50,480 bases of DNA from NCBI GenBank assembly GCA_045651685.1, contig JAZRSV010000012.1, forward strand, positions 1 to 50,480. Reading direction: 5' to 3'. Below are positions 1 to 7,786 of the stretch, one piece after another. The notes beneath the pieces were generated by a model. It was not told the origin of the DNA, did not search any database, and was given only the letters and a program-made list of their open reading frames with translations. A program made the translations under genes and the position numbers. Source of the stretch: CAKVLS01 sp045651685. GTDB lineage: Bacteria > Bacillota > Clostridia > Christensenellales > UBA1242. The number at the start of each line of letters is the position of its first letter. The stretch's first letter is position 1.

Positions 1-34
1 TAATAAAAAAAATAAAAATTTTTATTACAAAAAG

Positions 35-43
35 TTATCCACA
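35..43 (+). promoter_or_regulatory. Possible DnaA box upstream of nrdD
   Basis: The 9-mer TTATCCACA matches the consensus DnaA box exactly and lies about 120 bases upstream of the nrdD promoter. DnaA boxes regulate nrdAB in E. coli, so a link to dNTP supply is conceivable. I see only this single copy. By my rough estimate a 9-mer of this composition occurs by chance about once in a window of this size, so function is unproven. Confidence 0.3.
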
Positions 44-162
44 ATTGTCTTTTTTGAGTAAAAAGATAGCGTTTTTAACCTTTTTTGATACCCTTTATTC
101 TCAAATAAAAAAGTAAAGCGTTTTTATATATATTTTTATAAAAAATTTTTTTATTTTTTGTG

Positions 163-191
163 TTGTCTTTTTTTTATGCCTATGCTATATA
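163..191 (+). promoter_or_regulatory. nrdDG promoter
   Basis: TTGTCT (163-168), a 17-base spacer and TATATA (186-191) form a SigA-type promoter. Transcription would start near 198, giving a 5' leader of about 65 bases. The -10 hexamer lies inside the first NrdR-like box (182-197). Confidence 0.6.
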
Positions 192-238
192 TAGTTAAGA
201 AACCAAGAAAGTTATGTTTTTAACACTATATCTTGTGG
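182..238 (+). promoter_or_regulatory. Paired NrdR-like boxes
   Basis: Two partly palindromic 16-mers resemble the NrdR consensus acaCWATATATWGtgt. Box 1 (182-197) has the core CTATATATAG. Box 2 (223-238) reads ACACTATATCTTGTGG. Their centres are 41 bases apart, close to four helical turns, and box 1 overlaps the -10 hexamer. NrdR is the ATP/dATP-sensing repressor of ribonucleotide reductase operons and binds tandem boxes on one face of the helix. Repression of nrdDG by NrdR is therefore the expected function. Confidence 0.7.
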
Positions 239-261
239 TTGCTAGTTTATGGAGGGAAAAT

Positions 262-2433
262 ATGGTAAAAGTAGACAAATCAGTAAAAGTTATCAAGAAA
301 GACGGCACAAAAGAGGCTTATAATGTAGAAAAAGTTATTGCCGCTATTAGCAAAAGTGCTGCTAGAGCTCTTATTACATTTAATGAAGAAGAGCTTAACC
401 AAATAAGAGAGTTTGTAAACGAGCAAATTAGCGCAATGGGTATTAAAGAAATACCTATCCCTATTATGCACAATGTTGTAGAAAAAGCTTTAGAAAAGGT
501 TGACGAAAGAGTTGCAAAGAGCTATAGAGACTATCGCAACTACCGTCAAGATTTTGTAAAAATATTGGACAATGTGTATCGTAAGGTTCAAGCTATTGAC
601 TTTATCGGTGACCGTAGCAATGCTAATACAGACAGTACACTTGTTTCTACTAAGAGATGTTTGGGTTGGAACGAACTTAACGGTGAATTTTATAAAAAAT
701 TCTTCTTGATGCCAGACGAAAGACAGGCTATGAAAGAAGGTTATATCTATATTCATGACCGTAGCGCAAGACTAGACACCTACAACTGCTGCCTATTTGA
801 CCTAGGCAATGTTTTGAGAGGTGGTTTTGAGCTAGGCAACATCAAATATACCGAACCAACAACACTAGCTATATGCTTTAATGTTATTGGTGATGTTATC
901 ATGGCGAGTGCATCTCAACAATACGGTGGTTGGACTTGTCCAGAAGTAGACAAAATTTTGGCTCCTTATGCACAAAAGAGCTTTGCAAAATATTGTGACG
1001 AGTATCGCACAATTATCGCAGATGTAGAAGGTTTGACATTAACCGAAGAACAACTTGCAACAAAAGCAGAAGAATATGCAACCAAAAAAGTACGCAGAGA
1101 CTTTGAACAAGGTTTCCAAGCTCTTGAGTACAAACTAAACACTGTAGGTTCTTCTCGTGGTGACTATCCATTTGTCACATTTACTTTTGGTCTAGGTAGT
1201 GGCACTTTTGAAAAAATGGCTACAAAAGCTATGCTAAAAGTAAGAGCTGGCGGACAAGGTGCACCTGGCTTTAGAAAAGCAGTATTGTTCCCAAAATTAG
1301 TATTTTTGTATGACGAAAATGTACACGGCGCAGGCAAAGAGTTAGAAGAACTATTTGATGCCGCTGTAGAATGTAGCAGACATGCGCAATATCCAGACTA
1401 CTTAAGCTTAAGTGGTAAAGGTTATATTGCAGATATGTACAAAAAATATGGTAAGGTTATTTCTCCAATGGGTTGTAGAGCCTTCCTTTCTCCATACTGG
1501 GAGAGAGGTGGTCAAAAACCAGCTGACGAAAATGACACTCCTGTATTTGTAGGTCGTTTTAACTGTGGCGCAATCACACTTAACCTACCTATGATCTTTA
1601 TGAAGGCAAAAACCGAAGGTAAAGATTTTTATGAAGTTTATTTGCACTACCTAGAGATGATAAGACATCTTCACCGTAGAACAAAAGATTTCTTGGCAAA
1701 ACTAAAAGCTGCAAAGAGTCCACTTGCATTTATGGAAGGTGGCCTATATAGAGGCAATCTAAAAGCGACAGATTCTATCGCTCCACTACTAGACTATGCA
1801 ACATTTAGTTTTGGTTATACAGCTCTTAATGAGTTGCAAAAATTATATAATGGAAAATCTATTGTCGAAGATGGACAATTTGCTATCGAAGTTATGCAAT
1901 ATCTTAACGACTATGTTGCTCGTATCAAAGAAGAAGACAAAATTATGTACGCTATCTATGGTACTCCAGCAGAAAGTTTAATTTCTCTACAAGTAAAACA
2001 ATTTGTAGAAAAATATGGCGTTATCGAAGGTGTTTCTGATAAAGAATACTTTACTAACAGCTTCCACTGCCATGTAGGTGAACATATTTCTCCTATTCAA
2101 AAACAAGACCTAGAAGATCGTTTTTGGGAACTATCAAACGGTGGCAAAATAACTTATACAAAATATCCTATCGATTATAATACCGAAGCTCTAAAAACTA
2201 TTATCCGCCGTGGTATGGCAAAAGGTTTTTATCAAGGTGTTAATATGGATAAATGTTATTGCGAACACTGTGGTTATGAACAACTTAACATGTCAACCTG
2301 TCCAAAATGCGGCAGCACTGACATTACCGAAGTAAACCGTGTTTGTGGTTATCTTGGTTATTCAAAAGTAAAAGGCAGAAGCTTTATGAACGATGGTAAG
2401 CTTGCCGAAATTAGAGATAGAGTTTCTATGTAA
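262..2433 (+). CDS. nrdD: Anaerobic (class III) ribonucleoside-triphosphate reductase
   Basis: This 723-residue enzyme reduces ribonucleoside triphosphates to dNTPs without oxygen, using a glycyl radical installed by NrdG. An N-terminal ATP-cone (about residues 1-95) gives allosteric control, and the catalytic barrel follows. The C-terminus has two CxxC pairs that bind structural zinc and the glycyl-radical loop RVCGYLGY, with the radical glycine at residue 696. I chose ATG 262 because GGAGGG lies at 251-256. An upstream in-frame ATG at 214 would add 16 hydrophobic residues, lies before that site, and overlaps the operator. nrdG follows after 18 bases in the same operon. Length and motifs are normal for the family. 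Confidence 0.97.
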   Translation: MVKVDKSVKVIKKDGTKEAYNVEKVIAAISKSAARALITFNEEELNQIREFVNEQISAMGIKEIPIPIMHNVVEKALEKVDERVAKSYRDYRNYRQDFVKILDNVYRKVQAIDFIGDRSNANTDSTLVSTKRCLGWNELNGEFYKKFFLMPDERQAMKEGYIYIHDRSARLDTYNCCLFDLGNVLRGGFELGNIKYTEPTTLAICFNVIGDVIMASASQQYGGWTCPEVDKILAPYAQKSFAKYCDEYRTIIADVEGLTLTEEQLATKAEEYATKKVRRDFEQGFQALEYKLNTVGSSRGDYPFVTFTFGLGSGTFEKMATKAMLKVRAGGQGAPGFRKAVLFPKLVFLYDENVHGAGKELEELFDAAVECSRHAQYPDYLSLSGKGYIADMYKKYGKVISPMGCRAFLSPYWERGGQKPADENDTPVFVGRFNCGAITLNLPMIFMKAKTEGKDFYEVYLHYLEMIRHLHRRTKDFLAKLKAAKSPLAFMEGGLYRGNLKATDSIAPLLDYATFSFGYTALNELQKLYNGKSIVEDGQFAIEVMQYLNDYVARIKEEDKIMYAIYGTPAESLISLQVKQFVEKYGVIEGVSDKEYFTNSFHCHVGEHISPIQKQDLEDRFWELSNGGKITYTKYPIDYNTEALKTIIRRGMAKGFYQGVNMDKCYCEHCGYEQLNMSTCPKCGSTDITEVNRVCGYLGYSKVKGRSFMNDGKLAEIRDRVSM

Positions 2434-2451
2434 AAGGGGATGGACAAAACA

Positions 2452-2940
2452 ATGAAATATCACAATATTACTAAAGACGATATGATAAACGGCGACGGCG
2501 TAAGAGTAGTTTTGTGGGTGGCTGGTTGTCCACACCATTGCGAGGGTTGTCACAATCAATTTACTTGGGATCTAAACCAAGGTCTTACATTTGATGACAG
2601 TGCCAAGCAAGAACTTTTTGCCGAGTTAGACAAAGATTATGTTAATGGTATCACTTTTAGTGGTGGCGACCCACTAATGTGCGAAAACAGACAAGAAATT
2701 GGCGAGTTAATACAAGAAATTAGACAAAAGTATCCACACAAGACAATGTGGTTATATACAGGCTTTTGTTGGAATGATATAAAAGACCTACCATTTGTAG
2801 CAGACTTGGATGTTGTTATTGATGGCAGATTTGTAAAAGAATTGTATGATCCACAACTACACTGGAAGGGTAGCTCTAACCAAAATGTTATTGATGTAAA
2901 ACAATCATTAGAGCAAAACACAGTTGTATTATACGAATAA
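2452..2940 (+). CDS. nrdG: NrdG, activating enzyme of anaerobic ribonucleotide reductase
   Basis: This 162-residue radical SAM protein generates the glycyl radical on NrdD. The cluster-binding motif CPHHCEGC supplies Cys26, Cys30 and Cys33 for the 4Fe-4S cluster, and the Gly-rich SAM-binding segment TFSGGDP follows. I preferred ATG 2452 to ATG 2440 because the only Shine-Dalgarno-like run (AGGGGA, 2435-2440) abuts 2440 with no spacing, and NrdG proteins normally begin near MNYHNIT, which matches MKYHNIT here. Placement directly behind nrdD and ahead of a terminator marks a two-gene operon. Confidence 0.95.
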   Translation: MKYHNITKDDMINGDGVRVVLWVAGCPHHCEGCHNQFTWDLNQGLTFDDSAKQELFAELDKDYVNGITFSGGDPLMCENRQEIGELIQEIRQKYPHKTMWLYTGFCWNDIKDLPFVADLDVVIDGRFVKELYDPQLHWKGSSNQNVIDVKQSLEQNTVVLYE

Positions 2941-2953
2941 AAATAATAAAAAG

Positions 2954-2982
2954 CAGGACAAAAAAATAGTCCTGTTTTTTTT
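2954..2982 (+). terminator. Intrinsic terminator of nrdDG
   Basis: CAGGAC (2954-2959) pairs with GTCCTG (2969-2974) and is followed by eight T residues. Confidence 0.9.
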
Positions 2983-2998
2983 GTTATAAAGAAATTAT

Positions 2999-3026
2999 TT
3001 GACATCATGGTTATATGGGGTATAAT
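2999..3026 (+). promoter_or_regulatory. Promoter of the exported transglutaminase-fold gene
   Basis: Consensus hexamers TTGACA (2999-3004) and TATAAT (3021-3026) are separated by 16 bases. They lie between the nrdDG terminator and the gene starting at 3069. Confidence 0.75.
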
Positions 3027-3068
3027 AAATATATATAATATTAATTAATATTATTGTTAGGAGAAACA

Positions 3069-6014
3069 ATGAAAAAATACTTAAAAAAGTTTTTGATTGT
3101 TGCGATGCTCATAACAAGTTTGTTAGTAGGTGGTTTGATATATAACAAACGATCTACAGCTTATGCAGATACAAATTTTAGCGGATCATGGTATTATTCA
3201 CAACTATCTCATCAAGAAAAAACTTTTTATGATGCACTGCGCATTGCATATAATACAGAACAACTTATGTCTGGCAATGCTAGTATAGATGTGTCTGATG
3301 CTGGTTATGTTAGCAATTATTTGTCACAAGACGCAATCAAAGATTGTGTGATTAATGGCAACAATAGCATAATGACAAGTTTTGAAAAAGCAAAAACAGC
3401 TTTTAGATACGACTTTGCCCAAACATCATTTATAAACTTTGACAAATTGACGCTATCACTTGGTTTAACAGAAGATGCAGGTAGCTCAAAATATGTCGCT
3501 ATAATTGGTAGTGGCAAAAATAGCAGCTATTTTGCAGAGGGCTATACTTCAAAAGAACAAACATTAAGTTTGTTAGCAACAACCAGCAGCAAAGTAAAAG
3601 AAATAATAGTAGAGTTGCAAGCAGAAATTAATTTGCCTAGCAAAATTCGCAAGGCTTATCAAATATTAACTCAAAATACAACTTTTGTACAAGATTATGA
3701 AGTAGCAGATGCCAGCAAGGTATATATCAATAGTGCATATGGTTTGCTTACTAACAACAAAGCCAACGCCGAAGGTTATGCTCGCACAATGAGCATGATT
3801 CTTAACGAGTTGGGTGTAGCCAATGTTATAGTAAACGGCAATGTTATCTCTTCTGATTTTAATTTGCAAAAACATGTTTATAACTATGTCAACCTAGATG
3901 GTGCTTGGTATGGTTTGGATTGCGCATTAGATGATACCGAAACAAAACTAGAGCACACGGGCAATTATCTAAAAGGCGCTCAAGAGTTTTTGGTATCTCA
4001 CAACATCACAACACCAAATTTTGCTCAAGCGAGCAACTTTGATTATCCAACTCTTGCCAATACTAATTATAACTATAATTGTGATTTTGATATACAAGCA
4101 TCAACTGTTATGGATATAGGCTTAAAGTTTCACTCAAAATTTACCGTATCTTATAACAACCAAGGTCTAGAAGAACTTGCCAAGAAAGGTTTGTATGTTG
4201 TTGTAAGAAATCAAAGTTTAGACGAAGACGAACAACTTGTATGGTCTGATTGGACACTTATTGATCAATACTTTGTAGAAGGCAATGCTTATAACAAAGA
4301 TTTTTCTACACATTTCGAATACGAAGGCCACGAGTATCTTAACCAATTTGCAATAACAGATGTTAATATTTTAGCAAAAACACCAACAGATTTTGTTGAC
4401 GAAGATAACTCTGGCGACAATATCTACAACTACAATAAGCTAGTAGACTTTGACCAAAATAATTATTTTATTTGTATGTCTGACCAAATCAAAGGTTCAG
4501 CAAAAAATAAAGAAACAAAACCTATGATAGAGTCTGCAACACCAACAACTAGCCAATATTTGTCTCAAGGTGGTGTGTATAATATCTCTATTATTTATGA
4601 TCAGCCACTAAACTTTAAGCCTGGATATACAGACAAAGATATTAAAGTGACAGTGACATCTAATCCAGTACAAGCTGTCAACAACAGCGTTATCTCAAAT
4701 ATAAAATGGGATCATAGACACACAGTTAGTTTTACTTTTATGCCAACACTTAACTATTATGAACCTTTTTACGAATGTACTTTTGAGATAGAAGGCTTGT
4801 ATGGCAATGTTTCGCATTTAGCACTTCAATCTGTATCTTATACAGTAATTGCTGATTCGTCATATCAAGGCGAAGCTGCAGAGCTTGACAATTTTTATTA
4901 TAGTACTAATCCTGTTATTATAAAAAATAAAAACAATACTTACTCACAAGAATCAACTGTTATAGAGTCTAGCCAAGACAACTTGCTACTTGTTAACTCT
5001 GCAATATCTACCACAACTATAGATGGTATAAACAGTTTGATAAAATTAGATCTTGGTACAGACCAAGCCAACATCAATGTGTACAATCTAAAGTTGTACT
5101 TAAGTGGTTTGCAAGTACAGCCAAGCACAAACTCAACAATTATATTCACTTATCCAGACAATACCCGTCATAGCAACAAACAATACTGCTTGTATTATTT
5201 TGATACTAATGGTATAACTCTTACCCCAAGCAAAATCAACCTAACAGCAACAGCATACGGTTTGGTATCAGTTGTAAACAAAGTTGGTTTGTTTGCAGTG
5301 GTAGAAGTTGATAGTGGTATAGGCGCAGCTGCAAAAAATCTTTTTGTAAGTTGTGATGATAACGGTACAATAAGCGATGTCGGTTATAACGCAATGACCG
5401 GAAGTAAAACCTTTACAATAACTCCAAATAGTGGATATCGCATTTTCAAAATTTCACTAAACAACAATAACATTGCATTAGATGAGGCACAATTAGCACA
5501 ACCTTCTTGTGATATCACTATTGATATTGCATCACTAACAAGCAATAATGATTTGAGAGTAGAGTTTAAGGCAAATGATACACTAGCAACTAATCCTAAT
5601 ACAACAATGTTTAATCAAAAACATTATAACCAAACACCAGTTATAGTAAGACAACCACAAGGTACAACTATTACAAAGGGCAAAACTTTGACATTGTCTG
5701 TAGACTGTTATACCAATAGCTATGCAGAACTAACATATCAATGGTACAAAGACGGTCAAATTATCGAAGGCGCTACACAAAGCACATATTCTACAAGAGT
5801 AGTACAACAAACTCAAGGTGAATATTATGTAAAAATAACATCTAGCATAGATGGTAGCACACTTACAGTAGATAGCGTGACTTGCAAAGTTAACCTAAAT
5901 AACTATCTTGTTGTATGGGCATTGTCAATATTCTTTGTGATAGTAGTTGTTGTATCACTATTTGTGTTAATAATGACCAAAAAGTTTAATATACCAACAG
6001 TAAAAAGCGAATAA
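3069..6014 (+). CDS. Exported, membrane-anchored protein with a transglutaminase-like fold lacking the catalytic Cys
   Basis: The protein has 981 residues. An N-terminal signal or anchor segment (about 8-30) is followed by a transglutaminase-core-like domain (about 190-300), long beta-rich regions, one Ig-like domain near the C-terminus (about 855-945, with the LTYQWYKDG strand), a membrane helix and a short basic tail. The domain aligns well with transglutaminase cores, but the usual V-C-E/D-G-Y/I-A motif reads NAEGYA, so the catalytic Cys is Ala234. The expected His269 and Asp284 remain. The start at ATG 3069 follows AGGAGA. A cell-surface role is likely. Without the Cys it should not be a protease or crosslinking enzyme and may instead bind a ligand. 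Compare the intact homologue at 25715. Confidence 0.8.
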   Translation: MKKYLKKFLIVAMLITSLLVGGLIYNKRSTAYADTNFSGSWYYSQLSHQEKTFYDALRIAYNTEQLMSGNASIDVSDAGYVSNYLSQDAIKDCVINGNNSIMTSFEKAKTAFRYDFAQTSFINFDKLTLSLGLTEDAGSSKYVAIIGSGKNSSYFAEGYTSKEQTLSLLATTSSKVKEIIVELQAEINLPSKIRKAYQILTQNTTFVQDYEVADASKVYINSAYGLLTNNKANAEGYARTMSMILNELGVANVIVNGNVISSDFNLQKHVYNYVNLDGAWYGLDCALDDTETKLEHTGNYLKGAQEFLVSHNITTPNFAQASNFDYPTLANTNYNYNCDFDIQASTVMDIGLKFHSKFTVSYNNQGLEELAKKGLYVVVRNQSLDEDEQLVWSDWTLIDQYFVEGNAYNKDFSTHFEYEGHEYLNQFAITDVNILAKTPTDFVDEDNSGDNIYNYNKLVDFDQNNYFICMSDQIKGSAKNKETKPMIESATPTTSQYLSQGGVYNISIIYDQPLNFKPGYTDKDIKVTVTSNPVQAVNNSVISNIKWDHRHTVSFTFMPTLNYYEPFYECTFEIEGLYGNVSHLALQSVSYTVIADSSYQGEAAELDNFYYSTNPVIIKNKNNTYSQESTVIESSQDNLLLVNSAISTTTIDGINSLIKLDLGTDQANINVYNLKLYLSGLQVQPSTNSTIIFTYPDNTRHSNKQYCLYYFDTNGITLTPSKINLTATAYGLVSVVNKVGLFAVVEVDSGIGAAAKNLFVSCDDNGTISDVGYNAMTGSKTFTITPNSGYRIFKISLNNNNIALDEAQLAQPSCDITIDIASLTSNNDLRVEFKANDTLATNPNTTMFNQKHYNQTPVIVRQPQGTTITKGKTLTLSVDCYTNSYAELTYQWYKDGQIIEGATQSTYSTRVVQQTQGEYYVKITSSIDGSTLTVDSVTCKVNLNNYLVVWALSIFFVIVVVVSLFVLIMTKKFNIPTVKSE

Positions 6015-6040
6015 AAAATTGTTTTTATAAAGGTAAAAAA

Positions 6041-6562
6041 ATGATTTATTTTGTAAGACATGGTCAAACCGAATGGAACAATATTGGACGCATTCAAGGC
6101 CACATAGATATCGAACTAAACAAACAGGGCATAGAGCAAGCTTTGATTGTTAAAGAAAAATTAAAAGATGTTAAGTTTGACAAAGTATTTTCTAGTCCAC
6201 TAACAAGAGCTGTACAAACTGCACAAATAATTTGTGACAATGAAGTTGTTGTTGATGAAAGATTAAAAGAAAGATACAATGGCGAGCTCGAAGGTAAGTT
6301 TAAGGATGAGATAAAAGTATATCCCGACTTTAATGATCCTAACGAAACAAGATGTGGTATAGAATCGATAACCAGTTTTAGAAACAGAATTAAAGATTTT
6401 ATAGACGAAATGGTGACAAAATATAAAGGTCAAAATATTTTAGTTGCTACACATGCAGGTATTTGTATTTATGTAAGATGTTATTTTGAGGGAGAGCCAA
6501 AAGATAATAATTATGAAAATTACAAATTAAAAAACTGCGAAGTGTTAGCTTATCAAAATTAA
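6041..6562 (+). CDS. Histidine phosphatase family protein (phosphoglycerate-mutase-like)
   Basis: This 173-residue cytoplasmic protein has the phosphohistidine motif RHG (residues 6-8), the phosphate-binding Arg in SSPLTRAVQTA, an acidic residue in the ERYNGELEG segment and the second catalytic His in ATHAG. Together these are the full catalytic set of the branch 1 histidine phosphatases. It is shorter than true cofactor-dependent phosphoglycerate mutases, which favours a broad small-molecule phosphatase such as PhoE- or CobC-like enzymes. The substrate cannot be told from sequence. AAAGG precedes the ATG. It starts 26 bases after the exported protein and is probably cotranscribed with it. 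Confidence 0.85.
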   Translation: MIYFVRHGQTEWNNIGRIQGHIDIELNKQGIEQALIVKEKLKDVKFDKVFSSPLTRAVQTAQIICDNEVVVDERLKERYNGELEGKFKDEIKVYPDFNDPNETRCGIESITSFRNRIKDFIDEMVTKYKGQNILVATHAGICIYVRCYFEGEPKDNNYENYKLKNCEVLAYQN

Positions 6563-6580
6563 ATATGTTGAGTATGATGT

Positions 6581-6610
6581 TATCAAACAATTTTTATAGG
6601 TTGTTTGATA
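6581..6610 (+). repeat. Perfect 10-bp inverted repeat downstream of the phosphatase gene
   Basis: TATCAAACAA (6581-6590) and TTGTTTGATA (6601-6610) form a perfect 10-bp stem with a 10-base loop. No clean T-run follows, so it is either a weak terminator, a 3'-end stabilising hairpin, or a binding site. A stronger bidirectional terminator lies just downstream. Confidence 0.6.
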
Positions 6611-6646
6611 TATAAATATTTTTATTAAAATAACCATAAAAAAAAG

Positions 6647-6680
6647 GAACTCTATTAAAAACAATAGAGTTCTTTTTTTT
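6647..6680. terminator. Bidirectional terminator between convergent genes
   Basis: GAACTCTATT (6647-6656) pairs with AATAGAGTTC (6663-6672). A T-run follows on the plus strand and A residues precede it, so it can serve both the phosphatase gene and the minus-strand ROK kinase gene. Confidence 0.9.
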
Positions 6681-6693
6681 GTTATTAGAGTTG

Positions 6694-7614
6694 TTAGTCT
6701 ACTATGCTTGCTGCGCCAACTATGCCGCTGTGCAATACAGTTGGGGTAGATACTATAATATCGCTAGCACCACCATACATTTTTTGCTTTAGATATTGAG
6801 AGATAGGGTCAGTAATTGTTTTGCCTTGACCAGCTATTGCTCCACCAAATATTATTGTGCTTGGTCTTAACAAGTTGGCCATGTTTGTCACGCCTATACA
6901 TAGTTTTTCGATATAGTCGGTTGCCAATTTGCTAGCAAGGTCATCTTTGTCTTTGTACGCTTCAAAGATGTCTCTTACTTCTACATTTTCTAGCTTGTTT
7001 AGAGTGCTATTTGGGTAGTTGCCTTTTTCTTCGTGATAGTTTGAGATAATGGCATTTTTTGACACATATGTCTCTAAACATCCACATCTACCACATACAC
7101 ATTGTTTGCCATTAAAGTCAATAACAACATGGCCTATTTCACATTCGCCACCAGCAGGTGTTTCAAAAACTTTGCCATCAACGATAGCTCCAAGGCCAAC
7201 ACCCGTACCTAGAGTGATAACTGCAAGGTTTTTGTCGCCTTTGTATTTTCCATATTTATATTCTGCCACTGCTGCAGCATTAGCGTCGTTGATCGTGCAA
7301 ATTTTTGTGTTAAAATGTTTTTTGATTTTTGAGATTAGGTCATAGTTTTTTACATTGAGATTGGCCGCAAATCTAATACTACCATCTGTCTTTTTGACAG
7401 CTCCAGGAAAGCCTATGCCTATACCTTGTATATCTTTTACTTTTAGGCTGTGACCGTCAAGTAAAATTTTTATCATGCTTACAATATCGTTTACTAGATC
7501 TTCTTTATCTGTAGCTGTAGGTCTTTTTATATGGCTAATAACTTCGCCAGTTTTTAGATTTACAAGGCCGATTTTTGTACCGGTTGCGCCGATATCTACA
7601 CCAATACTTACCAT
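6694..7614 (-). CDS. ROK family sugar kinase (glucokinase-like)
   Basis: This 306-residue cytoplasmic kinase starts with the phosphate-binding motif DIGATGTK. It carries the ROK zinc motif CVCGRCGCLE with an upstream GH, and the catalytic Asp in the INDANAAA segment. ROK kinases phosphorylate glucose or other hexoses with ATP. No HTH domain is present, so it is an enzyme and not a ROK repressor. The ATG is preceded by AGGAG on the minus strand. It is a stand-alone gene facing a bidirectional terminator. Glucokinase is the most likely role, since pyruvate kinase and phosphoglucomutase are also in the window, but N-acetylmannosamine or fructose specificity cannot be excluded. Confidence 0.88.
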   Translation of the reverse strand: MVSIGVDIGATGTKIGLVNLKTGEVISHIKRPTATDKEDLVNDIVSMIKILLDGHSLKVKDIQGIGIGFPGAVKKTDGSIRFAANLNVKNYDLISKIKKHFNTKICTINDANAAAVAEYKYGKYKGDKNLAVITLGTGVGLGAIVDGKVFETPAGGECEIGHVVIDFNGKQCVCGRCGCLETYVSKNAIISNYHEEKGNYPNSTLNKLENVEVRDIFEAYKDKDDLASKLATDYIEKLCIGVTNMANLLRPSTIIFGGAIAGQGKTITDPISQYLKQKMYGGASDIIVSTPTVLHSGIVGAASIVD

Positions 7615-7708
7615 TTGTGTACTCCTAAATATTAATTGTTTTTATATTTATATTTTAATAATACCATATTTATTTTGATTTGATAAATAAAATTAACCTA
7701 AAAGTATT

Positions 7709-7736
7709 TTGAAGTTTTTGTTTGTTGTATTATACT
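7709..7736 (+). promoter_or_regulatory. Promoter of the MBL-fold gene
   Basis: TTGAAG (7709-7714), a 16-base spacer and TATACT (7731-7736) place the start of transcription near 7743. Confidence 0.6.
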
Positions 7737-7748
7737 AGTGATGATAAC

Positions 7749-7768
7749 TTCGACCCATGTTGGTCGAA
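7749..7768 (+). promoter_or_regulatory. Operator-like inverted repeat in the 5' leader
   Basis: TTCGACC (7749-7755) and GGTCGAA (7762-7768) form a perfect 7-bp inverted repeat with a 6-base spacer. It begins about six bases after the predicted transcription start and ends six bases before the AAAGGA ribosome binding site. It could be a repressor operator or a leader hairpin. Confidence 0.5.
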
Positions 7769-7786
7769 ATAAAAAAAGGATTACTT

